This document shows positions 25,306 to 34,527 of a stretch of DNA of 59,580 nt, piece after piece. The position numbers and the translations under genes were made by a program. Under the pieces are notes generated by a model that searched no databases, was not told where the DNA came from, and saw only the letters and a list, made by a program, of their open reading frames with translations. This DNA is from an uncultured Paenibacillus sp. (GTDB lineage Bacteria > Bacillota > Bacilli > Paenibacillales > Paenibacillaceae), in contig CALAWP010000093.1 of assembly GCA_937895345.1 (NCBI GenBank), forward strand, positions 1-59,580, in the 5' to 3' direction. Position 1 is the first letter of the stretch, and every line of letters begins with the position of its first letter.

Positions 25306-26343
25306 TTAAAGTTTAATTTTTTGTTGAAACAACCCGGCTCGGCGGGCCGCCATATAAATGATGACGACAAGCGGACCGATAAATACGCCGATGACCCCCA
25401 CCAGCTTGAAGCCGACGTACAGGCTGATCAGCGCAGGCAAGGCGCCGATGCCGACCGCATCGCCTAGCACTTTCGGTTCGACGATCCGCCGGAATACGGT
25501 AATGACCAGGAACAGCACAAGCAGGCCAATGCCCGTATAAATGTCGCCCGTAATGAGCAGATAGGTTGCCCAAGGCACCAGCACCGATCCCGTCCCCAGA
25601 ATCGGCAAAATATCGACGAGGATGATCAGAAACGCGATCGCCATCGGATATTTGATATTGAGGATCAGCAAGCCGGCCAGCGACAAAATATACGTCAGCG
25701 CGCTTAATATAAGTTGCGATCGAAGGAAACCGAAGATCGACTTTTTCAAATTGGCAAGCACTTGATCCACTTGCGGGCGCGAGCTTTCCTCGAACAGCGA
25801 CAGGATCGACGCTTTCATCGTATTCAGGCTGTAGCTGAACATGTAGACGGCGACGAGAAAGACGATGAAAAAAATAAACATGTTGGGCAGGGTGGTCGCA
25901 AAGGAGATCACCGTCTTCGACAACGAGCCGACCATATTGGTCACCGCATCGGTCAGCTTGGTCAGCCATCCTTCCAGCGTTGCGATCGCATCCGGCGGAA
26001 GGTTCTGGTACAATCCTCTTGCATCGATGAGCAGCTGGTCCACAAACTCGTTCGCATTGTCAAAATATTGGGGGACCTTCTCGAGAAACGCGATCAGCTC
26101 CGCCACAATCTTAATTCCCAGTAGCGCAATCAGCCCGATGAGCAGCACCGTGAACAACGTGCTCGATACCGTTGCCGCCGCGAGCCGGTTCATTCTCAGC
26201 TTCCGCATCAGCAGCCCCGTCAGCGGTTCCAGCGAAATCGCCACGACCAGCGCCAGCAAGAACGGCGCCCCCGCCGTAAACATCAAATAAAGCAGCAACA
26301 GCCCTACCGCTATCAGTATGATGGACCTTATCGAAATAGACAT
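25306..26343 (-). CDS. ytvI: YtvI/AI-2E-family membrane protein
   Basis: A 345-residue membrane protein of the AI-2E transporter superfamily with about seven to eight membrane helices. The N-terminal pair (IILIAVGLLLLYLMFTAGAPFLLALVVAISLEPL) is followed by a soluble region (about 85-140) and conserved C-terminal patterns LIILVDILPILGTGSVLVPW and EPKVLGDAVGIGALPALISLYVGFKLVG. It resembles B. subtilis YtvI, annotated as a sporulation membrane protein of unknown function. Start ATG at 26343 follows GGAGG by 7 nt. It lies 22 nt after the YfkAB gene and may be cotranscribed with it. Confidence 0.82.
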   Translation of the reverse strand: MSISIRSIILIAVGLLLLYLMFTAGAPFLLALVVAISLEPLTGLLMRKLRMNRLAAATVSSTLFTVLLIGLIALLGIKIVAELIAFLEKVPQYFDNANEFVDQLLIDARGLYQNLPPDAIATLEGWLTKLTDAVTNMVGSLSKTVISFATTLPNMFIFFIVFLVAVYMFSYSLNTMKASILSLFEESSRPQVDQVLANLKKSIFGFLRSQLILSALTYILSLAGLLILNIKYPMAIAFLIILVDILPILGTGSVLVPWATYLLITGDIYTGIGLLVLFLVITVFRRIVEPKVLGDAVGIGALPALISLYVGFKLVGVIGVFIGPLVVIIYMAARRAGLFQQKIKL

Positions 26344-26365
26344 GCTCCCGCCTCCTCCCTACACT

Positions 26366-27472
26366 TTATTCCATAATGGCGGATCTCATGTGAAAATCGT
26401 CTTGCTTGTAATACATATCTTTGACGAGCAGATTCGGTCCGCAGCATGAGACGGCCGGACAATGGCAATTGACGCTGCGGGCCAGCGGATGGTCCAGCCA
26501 GCGCCCAAACAGCTCGTCCAGCTTCGATTCCCGGATATTTCCAAAGGAAGGCACGTCGGAAAAATCGGTGACGAACACTTCTCCCGTAAACAGGTTGACG
26601 TTCAGCCGGTTCCGGCCGTCCGGATCGTTCCGCACGGTCACGTTCGGCTCCTTCGCCAGCCTGGTCAGCAGCTGCCGCTCCTGCGGATTGTCGTTGCAAT
26701 GGTAGAACGGCAGCGTCCCGAACAGCATCCAGACGGAAGGATCCCGGCGGTCCAGCAGCAGCTCGATCGCTTTGCGCATTTGTTCCTTTGAGATGACGGG
26801 CAGGTCTTTGGCAAAAGAGCTCGGGTACATCGGATGCACCTCGTGCCGTTTGCAGCCCATTTCCACAATCATCCGGTGAATTTGATCCATCTTTTCGTGG
26901 GTGCGGTAGTTGATCATCGACTCGGCCGATACGAAGACTCCGCCCCGGCTCAGCTTGACGGCGTTGTCGATCATCCGGTCGTACAGCTTGGCGGCCGCCT
27001 GCAAGGAAACGGCATGGCCCGCTTTGGCAAAGCCGATCTCATGAAAGTCTTCCGCCGACGTATAGTTGAACGAGATATGCATAACGTCCAGATAAGGAGC
27101 CAGCGGCTCGTACCGGCTGAACGGCAGCGTGACGTTCGAATTGATCTGCGACTTCACGCCGCGGATGCGCGCATATTTCAACAGTGGGAGCATATAGTCG
27201 TTCACCGTGCGTTCGGAGAAGGACGGCTCGCCGCCCGTAATACTGATCGTTTCCAGATGCTCCACTTCGTCAAGCCGTTTCAGCATTAAAGGAAGAGGCA
27301 GCTTCTCGGGCTCCGCCATAACGAGCGTATCGCCGACCGCGCAGTGCTCGCAGCGCATATTGCATAAATTGGAGACGGTCATTTCGACGCTGGTCAGCCG
27401 ATGCGATCCGTATTTGCGCAATGACCGGATCGGATCCCAAGGGTCGTTGTCCGTTTGAATTAACGTTATCAT
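26366..27472 (-). CDS. yfkAB: Radical SAM protein YfkAB
   Basis: A 368-residue radical SAM enzyme with the iron-sulfur cluster motif CNMRCEHC (about 37-44), the SAM-contacting ITGGEPSFSE, and a C-terminal cysteine cluster CHCPAVSCCGPN near 338-349 that may bind a second cluster. It matches the B. subtilis YfkAB radical SAM/CxCxxxxC family. The reaction is not known. Start ATG at 27472 has AGGTG 7 nt upstream. Confidence 0.85.
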   Translation of the reverse strand: MITLIQTDNDPWDPIRSLRKYGSHRLTSVEMTVSNLCNMRCEHCAVGDTLVMAEPEKLPLPLMLKRLDEVEHLETISITGGEPSFSERTVNDYMLPLLKYARIRGVKSQINSNVTLPFSRYEPLAPYLDVMHISFNYTSAEDFHEIGFAKAGHAVSLQAAAKLYDRMIDNAVKLSRGGVFVSAESMINYRTHEKMDQIHRMIVEMGCKRHEVHPMYPSSFAKDLPVISKEQMRKAIELLLDRRDPSVWMLFGTLPFYHCNDNPQERQLLTRLAKEPNVTVRNDPDGRNRLNVNLFTGEVFVTDFSDVPSFGNIRESKLDELFGRWLDHPLARSVNCHCPAVSCCGPNLLVKDMYYKQDDFHMRSAIME

Positions 27473-27562
27473 TGTTTTACACCTGAATTCATCTAGAAAT
27501 TATGTCTCTTTCATTGTATAGGGTGGGCTTCCCGGAAGCAAATGGACGGCGGGCGCCAATCC

Positions 27563-27586
27563 AAAAAAGGGAGCCTTCCGGCTCCC
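27563..27586 (-). terminator. Terminator after the first HD-GYP gene
   Basis: A 7-bp stem (GGGAGCC/GGCTCCC) with a 4-nt loop; on the minus strand it is followed by TTTTTT. It lies 18 nt beyond the stop codon. Confidence 0.8.
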
Positions 27587-27603
27587 GATCCATAGCGAGT
27601 GCG

Positions 27604-28722
27604 TTATATGCCCGAAACCAGCTGCACGTCGTCCTTGCCGCCGTCATTGACGCCGACGATCATAACCGTGAGCTGCTTGGATAAGTCAATTTCATAGGGC
27701 GCCTTCAGTTCCTCGCCCGCTTCATTGTACAACACGCGCACGACCGGCCTATGCGGATAGCTGTTGTTCAGATCGACGACGACTCCGCTTTCGCCGGAAT
27801 GCAGCTTGACGGAGATGCCGATCGGATAGATGGCGACCTTGTCCCGAAAATGCTGCAGCTTCCTCTGCTCGTACAACGTTCCTGAACCCGCGTACAATCG
27901 CTCCATCGCATCATGGGGCAGCAGCGGGGCGCGGTATATCCGGCTCGTCGTCATGGCGTCGTACGAATCGACGATGCCGATCCATTTGGCAAAATCGTGA
28001 ATTTCTCCGTCCTTGATGCCGCGCGGATATCCGCTTCCGTCCAGACGCTCGTGATGCTGAAAGGCGCAATGGGCGACAAGCAGCGGCAAGTTCGGTTCGT
28101 CCTTCAGAAGCTCGTAGCCGATGACGGTATGATTTTTCATCAATTCGAATTCATCGTTCGACAGCGATCCGGGTTTCATTAGAATACTGGTAGAAATTTG
28201 AGTTTTGCCTATATCATGCAGCAGCGCGCCCATGCCCAGCATCATCGTTTCTTCGCGGGTATATCCGGAAGACATGCCGAGAAGCGTGGAATAGACGCAC
28301 ACGTTCAGCGAATGCTGGAACAAATAATGATCGACCGTCCCCATGTTCATCAGCATAATCATGGCATCCTTATTGCTGGCCAATTCGTCCATAATCATGC
28401 TCATCATCTGCTTGAAGGGCTGAGCGATATACGGATATACGGCCCCTTTCTTCTTGGGGCGGTCCATCATGGCGCGAAAATTGTGCCGAATCTCCATCAG
28501 AGCCGAACGGAACGTTTCCTCGCTGATCAGCGTCGGCGGGTCGACGTCGTCCGTCCTGGCGTCCGCGATATAGACATACTGTACGCCGCACTGCTCCAGA
28601 CGCATGATGAGACGGGCCGTCAGCTCGACATGCTTTCCAAGAAGAACGATACCGTCTTCGGAAAATATTTTCTTGGCCAGCTTCATGCCGGGCCTGCATT
28701 GCGGAATCGGCAATAGTCGCAT
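27604..28722 (-). CDS. HD-GYP domain protein, predicted c-di-GMP phosphodiesterase
   Basis: A 372-residue cytoplasmic protein. An N-terminal region of about 130 residues precedes an HD-GYP domain with HSLNVCVYSTLLG, the metal-binding LLHDIGKTQIS and HHERLDGSGYPRGIKDGEI, then a C-terminal beta segment (AIYPIGISVKLHSGESGVVVDLN). HD-GYP domains hydrolyse cyclic di-GMP. ATG at 28722 is preferred, with GGAAGGA about 8 nt upstream; TTG at 28740 is the alternative. A plausible promoter lies directly upstream. A closely related protein is encoded at 33387-34451. Confidence 0.9.
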   Translation of the reverse strand: MRLLPIPQCRPGMKLAKKIFSEDGIVLLGKHVELTARLIMRLEQCGVQYVYIADARTDDVDPPTLISEETFRSALMEIRHNFRAMMDRPKKKGAVYPYIAQPFKQMMSMIMDELASNKDAMIMLMNMGTVDHYLFQHSLNVCVYSTLLGMSSGYTREETMMLGMGALLHDIGKTQISTSILMKPGSLSNDEFELMKNHTVIGYELLKDEPNLPLLVAHCAFQHHERLDGSGYPRGIKDGEIHDFAKWIGIVDSYDAMTTSRIYRAPLLPHDAMERLYAGSGTLYEQRKLQHFRDKVAIYPIGISVKLHSGESGVVVDLNNSYPHRPVVRVLYNEAGEELKAPYEIDLSKQLTVMIVGVNDGGKDDVQLVSGI

Positions 28723-28785
28723 CTTCTCGGTCCTTCCCAACTGATTTCCTCAATATATTTATCGGAAAAAGGCGCTTTTAATGTT

Positions 28786-28814
28786 AATTTACGAGAAAAT
28801 GCGAAATATCGCAA
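28786..28814 (-). promoter_or_regulatory. Candidate sigma-A promoter of the first HD-GYP gene
   Basis: On the minus strand TTGCGA (28809-28814), a 17-nt spacer and TAAATT (28786-28791), about 64 nt upstream of the ATG. Confidence 0.45.
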
Positions 28815-28873
28815 CTATTTTAATGCTTTTTTCGACAGTTTGCGTCACAATTCGGCGAATCGGCAACAAATGG

Positions 28874-30310
28874 TCACGCCTCGCCGGCCTTCCACCGGTT
28901 CATCCTGCAGCGCTCCAGCGCCTCCGGATTTTGCAGCTCCGAAGCGATGACGTCCCGAATAAATTCCGGCAGGTAGAACCGGAAGCTTTCGGCATTGGCC
29001 AGCGACTCGTAACCGACCTTGAAGCTGAACATGTCGATGGATCCGGCCGTATACAGCCGTTCGTCGGACAGCGGTTCGCCGTTGATCTCGACCGACACCA
29101 GTCTGCGCATGGGCGGGCGGCTCGCATCGTAACGGATGGTCATCCCGTCCACCGACAACGAGCCGAGCACCGCGCCGCGAAACCCGAAGCCTTTAATCGG
29201 CTTCTCCGCATATTCCGGCAGCAGCGATTGCTCCAGCGCCTCGCGCAGATGAATGCCGGCAATGGTCATCAGGCAAGGGTTGATCGGCGACGGACAGAGG
29301 GCATGAAGCTCGCCGGCGGTCACGGCTCCTCCGTCAAGCCCGCCGAGCAGCTGACCCGTGTTGACGATGCCGATTTCGGCGTTCGCCCGCCGCCGCAAGC
29401 CCGCCGCCAGCAAATTGCCGAGAGGGGAATAAAGTCCGTTGCCGGCCGGAAGCGGCTGCGGCAACGACGCGACGACCCGATCCAGCCGCCTTCTCCCGCT
29501 TTCCTTGAAAGCGTCGATCAAGCGCCCGGCATCCGGATGAATCGGGAACGCGCCGGTCGGCACGCATTCCCCGCGAAAGACCGGCCGGCGAGCTTGCTCA
29601 TCCCACGAAATCTCGACGCGGCCGACGTATTCGCCGAATTTGCCCGCGGCGCAAATCGTCGTGCCGCCAATGACCAGCGGCTCCTCCAGCAAATGATGCG
29701 TATGGGCGCCGAGAATTAAATGAATGCCTTCTATTTCCTCCGCCATCTGCTTGTCTTTGGGCAGGCCCAAATGCGACATGACCGCGATCACGTCCGCTTG
29801 GCCGCGCAGCCGCGCCGCCTCCCTTCGAATCGCCTCCAGCGGCTCCGACGCCTCCCAACCCAACAGGTCGTAAAATTCGGCAAAATTCGCCGTAGCCCCG
29901 ATCAAGCCGATTTTCCACCCGTTTTTGGTTAGGATGACGCTTGGCTGCATCCATTCGGGCGCCCGCCCCGACGCTTTGCGCTTCATGTTCGCGCAAACGA
30001 CGGGCAAGCCCGCCTCCGTTCCGTACACCTTCTCCAACGCGGCGGCGCCGTACGTCAGCCCTTCGTTGTTGCCGATCGTCACGGCCTCGTAGCCGGCTTG
30101 CCGGAGCAGCCGGATATTGACCTCGCCGTCGCTTCCTTCGGTTTCCAGGCGCATCCGGTCCATATGGTCTCCGCAATCGACCGCCGCCACCCGGTCCGCG
30201 CCATGCAATCTGCGCTCGTATTCGATGACGGAAGCGATGCGGGCCGCATTTTCCAATCGGCTGTGTATATCGTTGCTGTGCAGAAGCACGATCGTTTCTT
30301 TTGCTTTCAA
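28874..30310 (-). CDS. yunD: YunD-like metallophosphatase (5'-nucleotidase family)
   Basis: A 478-residue protein of the 5'-nucleotidase/UshA family. The metallophosphatase domain shows IVLLHSNDIHSRLEN, VAAVDCGDHMDRM, AVTIGNNEGLTYG, VIAVMSHLGLPKD and LILGAHTHHLLEEP, giving the metal ligands; the C-terminal nucleotidase domain follows (about 270-470) with IGIVNTGQLLGG. Unlike UshA it has no signal peptide, as in B. subtilis YunD, so it is cytoplasmic. Start is TTG at 30310. Substrate is probably a nucleotide, unproven. The related YunC gene is about 13 kb away, not adjacent as in Bacillus. Confidence 0.87.
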   Translation of the reverse strand: MKAKETIVLLHSNDIHSRLENAARIASVIEYERRLHGADRVAAVDCGDHMDRMRLETEGSDGEVNIRLLRQAGYEAVTIGNNEGLTYGAAALEKVYGTEAGLPVVCANMKRKASGRAPEWMQPSVILTKNGWKIGLIGATANFAEFYDLLGWEASEPLEAIRREAARLRGQADVIAVMSHLGLPKDKQMAEEIEGIHLILGAHTHHLLEEPLVIGGTTICAAGKFGEYVGRVEISWDEQARRPVFRGECVPTGAFPIHPDAGRLIDAFKESGRRRLDRVVASLPQPLPAGNGLYSPLGNLLAAGLRRRANAEIGIVNTGQLLGGLDGGAVTAGELHALCPSPINPCLMTIAGIHLREALEQSLLPEYAEKPIKGFGFRGAVLGSLSVDGMTIRYDASRPPMRRLVSVEINGEPLSDERLYTAGSIDMFSFKVGYESLANAESFRFYLPEFIRDVIASELQNPEALERCRMNRWKAGEA

Positions 30311-30349
30311 GGTGACGCTGCGCCTCCTATCGCTCTGAACGTCCTGTCA

Positions 30350-31351
30350 TTATCCCCCGATTTGCGACATGCGCCGCTCGGTAGGCCTGTGCGACTGGGC
30401 GGCATCCTCCAGCTTCGCCGCCATTTCGTGATTTTCCGGCTTGATCGCCATCGCTTTGAAGAACAGCTCGCGCATAGCGTCCGGATCTCCGAGAGCGGTC
30501 TTCACGTTCAGCTCATCCACCCAATACAGGCAAGGCTTGACGTTGCCGTCCGCGGTCAGCCGGAGCCGGTTGCAGCTTTTGCAAAAGTGATCGCTGATCG
30601 GGTGGATCAATCCGAAGGAGCCGACGCCGCCCGCCATTTCCCAATCGTCGGAAGGACCGTTCCCTGCCACGCCGTTTTTGCGGGTAATGGAATAACCTTG
30701 CTCCCGGGCCGTCTCCAAGACGCGGGACAGCGGCAAATAATGCGCCTTCCAGCCTTCGTCGGCATGACCGATCGGCATATATTCAATAAACCTGACATGA
30801 AGCGGCCGTTCGTAGGCCATTCGCAAAAAGGCCGCGATTTCATCCTCGTTGACGCCTTTCAGCAGGACGCAGTTCAGCTTGATCGGATCGAACCCGGCTT
30901 CGGCGGCCGCTTCGATCCCTTCCATGACGCGCTGCAAGTCGCCTCTTCTGGCGATAAAGCGGAAACGCGCCGGATCGAGCGTATCGAGACTGATATTAAC
31001 CCTCTTTAATCCCGCCTCGCGCAGCGCCTTGGCCTGCTTCGCCAGAAAGATGCCGTTCGTCGTCAAGGCGATATCCTCGATCCCGGGTATATTCGAAAGT
31101 CTGGCGATCAGCGAATCCAGCTTCGGCCGGATGAGCGGCTCGCCGCCCGTAATTCTCAGCTTGCGGATGCCCAGCGCCGCTCCCGCTTTTACCACTTCGG
31201 CAATCTGCTCGTAGCTCAGCAGCGCGGAAGATTCGGCGAATTCGACGCCTTCTTCCGGCATGCAATAGAGGCACCGCAAATTGCAGCGGTCGGTCACCGA
31301 TATGCGCAAATAGTCGTGTACGCGTCCATAACGATCCTTTAATGATTCCAT
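30350..31351 (-). CDS. moaA: GTP 3',8-cyclase MoaA (molybdopterin synthesis)
   Basis: A 333-residue radical SAM enzyme that makes the first molybdopterin intermediate from GTP. The N-terminal cluster motif CNLRCLYC (about 24-31), ITGGEPLIRP, NISLDTLDPARF and the C-terminal cluster ligands in CKSCNRLRLTADGNVKPCLY are present. It ends in a Gly-Gly tail, needed for GTP conversion in MoaA. ATG at 31351 is chosen with AAGGAG 10 nt upstream; the frame is open further upstream without a ribosome site. It is divergent from the moaDE-moeB pair. Confidence 0.95.
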   Translation of the reverse strand: MESLKDRYGRVHDYLRISVTDRCNLRCLYCMPEEGVEFAESSALLSYEQIAEVVKAGAALGIRKLRITGGEPLIRPKLDSLIARLSNIPGIEDIALTTNGIFLAKQAKALREAGLKRVNISLDTLDPARFRFIARRGDLQRVMEGIEAAAEAGFDPIKLNCVLLKGVNEDEIAAFLRMAYERPLHVRFIEYMPIGHADEGWKAHYLPLSRVLETAREQGYSITRKNGVAGNGPSDDWEMAGGVGSFGLIHPISDHFCKSCNRLRLTADGNVKPCLYWVDELNVKTALGDPDAMRELFFKAMAIKPENHEMAAKLEDAAQSHRPTERRMSQIGG

Positions 31352-31452
31352 GCGGCGCCACTCCTTTCCTCGTTTCCTTAGCATAACATTTTTTTTGGAA
31401 TTATGGTATTCTATAAACATCGATATTACGCTAATTTGTGAGGTTATATGAC

Positions 31453-32208
31453 ATGAATGCAAAATGGAACATCAAGCTGTTCGCCGGCTTGCAAGAGCGT
31501 CTGGGCTCCGCCATCGTCTCTATCGATACTTCGCGGACGGAAATGACGGCCGGCGAGCTGAAGACCCTTATAGCCGAGCGTTATCCGGGCGAAGCGGGCT
31601 TGGTTGCCGGCTCCTTTATTGCCCGCAACTTGGCTTATGCCGCCGACGGCGAAACGGTGCGCGTCGATGACGAGCTGGCTCTGCTCCCGCCCGTATCCGG
31701 AGGAGAGGAAGAGCAGGAGCATCCCGAAGTCGTTTCCACCGGCAATCGTTACGTCGTCTCCGCCGATAAGCTGAATGCCGAAGACGTGCTGTCCAAGGTC
31801 ATCGTCCACGCTCACGGCGCTTCCCTCGTCTTCGTCGGCACGACGAGGGAATGGACGGAAGGCAAACGGACCGTGCGTCTTGAATACGAGGCGTACGGGC
31901 CGATGGCCGTTGCGGCCATGAAACAAATCGGAGACGAAATCGCGGACCGGTGGCCCGGCGCCCTGTGCGCGATCTCGCATCGGACGGGGATCGTGGAGCT
32001 GGGCGAAGCCAGCGTCGTCATTGCCGTATCCGCTCCGCATCGGGAAGCCTGCTACGAAGCGAGCCGGTACGCCATCGAACGGCTGAAGCAAATTGTGCCG
32101 ATTTGGAAGAAAGAAATATGGGCGGACGGATCGGAGTGGAAGGGCCATCAGCTCGGCCCGTGGGATCCAACCGCTCCGCCGGCTGTCGCGGGGAAGGAGA
32201 ACGTATGA
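31453..32208 (+). CDS. MoaD-MoaE fusion (molybdopterin synthase)
   Basis: A 251-residue fusion of both subunits of molybdopterin synthase. Residues 1-84 are a MoaD sulfur carrier (WNIKLFAGLQERLGS ... ALLPPVSGG) whose Gly83-Gly84, normally the free C-terminus that becomes a thiocarboxylate, is here internal. A charged linker (EEEQEHPEV) leads to MoaE (about 105-245) with FVGTTREWTEGKRT, the active-site arginine in ISHRTGIVELGEA, and IVPIWKKEIWADGSEWKG. The mycobacterial fusion MoaX is cleaved after its Gly-Gly, so processing is likely here. The ATG at 31453 is used; the stop overlaps the moeB start as ATGA. Confidence 0.9.
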   Translation: MNAKWNIKLFAGLQERLGSAIVSIDTSRTEMTAGELKTLIAERYPGEAGLVAGSFIARNLAYAADGETVRVDDELALLPPVSGGEEEQEHPEVVSTGNRYVVSADKLNAEDVLSKVIVHAHGASLVFVGTTREWTEGKRTVRLEYEAYGPMAVAAMKQIGDEIADRWPGALCAISHRTGIVELGEASVVIAVSAPHREACYEASRYAIERLKQIVPIWKKEIWADGSEWKGHQLGPWDPTAPPAVAGKENV

Positions 32209-33269
32209 CCGGACAATCCGATTCCTATCTCCCATCGCCGTCGTCAGACCGTTACGCCCGTCAAATCCGGTTCGGCCGCATCGGAGAAGAAGGACAGCGC
32301 CGTCTCGGGACTAGCCGCGCCGCCGTTGTCGGTCTCGGGGCGCTGGGCTGCGTGAGCGCTCATCATTTGGCCCGCTCCGGTGTCGGCTATATCCGGCTGA
32401 TCGACCGAGATATCGTGGAATGGACCAACTTGCAGCGTCAAATGCTCTATGACGAACAAGACGCCGCATCGTGTCTGCCCAAAGCGGCGGCGGCGGCCGA
32501 CCGGCTCCGGGCGATCAACGGCTCGATTGAAATCGAAGCTCATGCAGCCGACTTGACGGCCGCAAGCGCGGAGGAATTGCTGGGCGGCGTCGACTTGATC
32601 ATCGACGGCAGCGACAACTTTTCGGCACGTTATTTGATCAACGACTACAGCGTGAAACACGGCGTACCCTGGATTTACGGCGGAGTCGTCGGCGCTTCCG
32701 GCGTGACCGCGACGATATTGCCGGGCGAATCGCCCTGTTACCGCTGTCTGTATCCGACTATGCCGGCTCCCGGCACTGCCGACACTTGCGAAACCGCGGG
32801 AGTGCTGTCGCCGGCGGTCGACATCGTCGGTTCCGTTCAAGCCGCGGAAGCGTTAAAGCTGCTGTCGGGCAACGCCGGCGCGCTGCACGGCACGTTGTTC
32901 CAAATCGATCTGTGGAACCATCATTGGCTGCCCATTGCCTCATCCGGCTCCAAACGTTCGGATTGTCCCGCCTGCGGACAACGGCGCTTCGAATTTTTGG
33001 AGCCCGCCGACGAAGCGCAATCCGCCGTTTCCTTGTGCGGACGCCAATCCGTCCATGTCTCCCCGGGCGTCAAAACCGCTCTTGATCTGGACGGCATTGC
33101 GGCCAGACTGTCGGCTTTGGGACATCTGGAACAAAACAAGTTTCTGCTAAGGCTTCGGTATAAGGAAGGCATGACTTTCGTTTTGTTCGGGGATGGCAGA
33201 GCTATCGTTCAAGGGACCGATGACTTAACAAAAGCAAGGTCGATTTATGCCGAATTATTAGGTATTTAG
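32205..33269 (+). CDS. moeB: MoeB/ThiF adenylyltransferase
   Basis: A 354-residue E1-like enzyme that adenylates the MoaD Gly-Gly end before sulfur transfer. The nucleotide-binding start is AAVVGLGALGCVSAHHLARSGVG, with RDIVEWTNLQRQ, IIDGSDNFSARYLIND, the cysteine-containing SPCYRCLYP and ADTCETAGVLSP, and a zinc-type CPACG near 265. The C-terminal 80 residues are not a rhodanese domain and are unassigned. ATG at 32205 has GAAGGAG 5 nt upstream and overlaps the moaDE stop, so the two are translationally coupled. The coupling indicates it serves the fused MoaD. Confidence 0.9.
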   Translation: MTGQSDSYLPSPSSDRYARQIRFGRIGEEGQRRLGTSRAAVVGLGALGCVSAHHLARSGVGYIRLIDRDIVEWTNLQRQMLYDEQDAASCLPKAAAAADRLRAINGSIEIEAHAADLTAASAEELLGGVDLIIDGSDNFSARYLINDYSVKHGVPWIYGGVVGASGVTATILPGESPCYRCLYPTMPAPGTADTCETAGVLSPAVDIVGSVQAAEALKLLSGNAGALHGTLFQIDLWNHHWLPIASSGSKRSDCPACGQRRFEFLEPADEAQSAVSLCGRQSVHVSPGVKTALDLDGIAARLSALGHLEQNKFLLRLRYKEGMTFVLFGDGRAIVQGTDDLTKARSIYAELLGI

Positions 33270-33386
33270 TAGCAAAAGTGGATCCCTCATATTGCCAAGG
33301 GCGCAATTGATTGCTACTATTAATTGTAAACCCTTTTATTTTGCTGTTGTCGGGGCATAAATATAACGATTATTAGAGGTGTCTGT

Positions 33387-34451
33387 ATGAGGATTCACGT
33401 TACAGATATTATAGACGGCGACCAACTGAGCAAAGATATCTTTAATAATTACGGACTTCATGTATTATCCAAGGGAGCAAGATTGTATCAGCATGAACGT
33501 TCCAAGCTGCTTCAGCACCATATCGATTATATCGATATCGAGCCGAGGGACGAGGAAGAGGAACCCGCGGCGGCCGAGCGAACGCTGGAAACGACCGTAA
33601 ACCCGAAGTGGCTGCCCAAGATGCAGCCCATCTACGAAAACGCTGTCACACATCTGGAAGAGTTGTTCGTTTCCGCCGTACAAGACGGCAAAATCGACGA
33701 CATCCATGCAACATCCGTCATTCAGCCGCTGCTTGACAATTTGCAGCTCGAGCGGGACGTCGTATCGATGCTGCTTCTGCTGAACAACAATTCCGAATAT
33801 ACCTATCAGCATTCCGTCCAGGTCGGCATGTTGTCCTATTATTTGGCCACATGGCTGGGCTATTCGAACGTCAAGGCAGCCGAGATCGGCAAAGCCGGCT
33901 TCCTGCACGATATCGGCAAATGCAAAATCGACGACTCCATCTTGAACAAGCCGGGCAAGCTGACGGAAGATGAATTTAATGCGGTAAAGCTTCACACCGT
34001 GTATGGTTACGAGCTCATTACAAGCTCCATGGACAATCCGGAAATTGCCCTCGGAGCGCTGCAGCACCATGAACGGGTCGACGGCAGCGGTTATCCGAAA
34101 GGGCTGAAGGGCGAGCAGATTCATCCGGTCGCCAAAATTATTGCGGTTGTCGACATCTACAGCGCCATGATATCGGCACGTGTATATCAGAAAGAGAGAG
34201 ATTTATTGTATGTGCTGAAGGAGCTTCACCGACTCAGCTTCTCCCAACTGGATCCGCTGACGACGCATACGTTTATCAAACATATGATTCCTAATTTTAT
34301 CGGCAAACGCGTCGATATAAGCAACGGCGACACGGGGATGATCGTCATGACCCATCCGACCGAATTTTTCCGGCCGCTCGTCCAGGTCGGCGATCACTTT
34401 ATCGATTTGAATATGGAACGCGATTTCGAAATTACGCATGTTTATCTATAG
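33387..34451 (+). CDS. Second HD-GYP domain protein
   Basis: A 354-residue protein of the same build as the protein at 27604-28722: an N-terminal segment (MRIHVTDIIDGDQLSKDIF ... HIDYIDIEP), a helical region, and an HD-GYP domain with HSVQVGMLSYYLATWLG, FLHDIGKCKIDD and HHERVDGSGYPKGLKGEQIHP, and a C-terminal beta domain. It is predicted to hydrolyse c-di-GMP in the cytoplasm. A bidirectional terminator follows. Two such proteins within 6 kb suggest an old duplication. Confidence 0.9.
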   Translation: MRIHVTDIIDGDQLSKDIFNNYGLHVLSKGARLYQHERSKLLQHHIDYIDIEPRDEEEEPAAAERTLETTVNPKWLPKMQPIYENAVTHLEELFVSAVQDGKIDDIHATSVIQPLLDNLQLERDVVSMLLLLNNNSEYTYQHSVQVGMLSYYLATWLGYSNVKAAEIGKAGFLHDIGKCKIDDSILNKPGKLTEDEFNAVKLHTVYGYELITSSMDNPEIALGALQHHERVDGSGYPKGLKGEQIHPVAKIIAVVDIYSAMISARVYQKERDLLYVLKELHRLSFSQLDPLTTHTFIKHMIPNFIGKRVDISNGDTGMIVMTHPTEFFRPLVQVGDHFIDLNMERDFEITHVYL

Positions 34452-34468
34452 CCGCTAAGGCGCGGAAC

Positions 34469-34518
34469 AAAAAAGCAAGCTCGCAGCCCGCTCAGGCGTT
34501 GCAAAAGCTTGCTTTTTT
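34469..34518. terminator. Bidirectional terminator after the second HD-GYP gene
   Basis: AAAAAAGCAAGCT (34469-34481) pairs with AGCTTGCTTTTTT (34506-34518), serving both the HD-GYP gene and the convergent small membrane protein gene. Confidence 0.85.
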
Positions 34519-34527
34519 TCATACCGG

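Noticed and set aside
31352..31452. Molybdenum cofactor riboswitch between moaA and moaDE
   Set aside because: Only 101 nt are available, too few for that structure on either strand.
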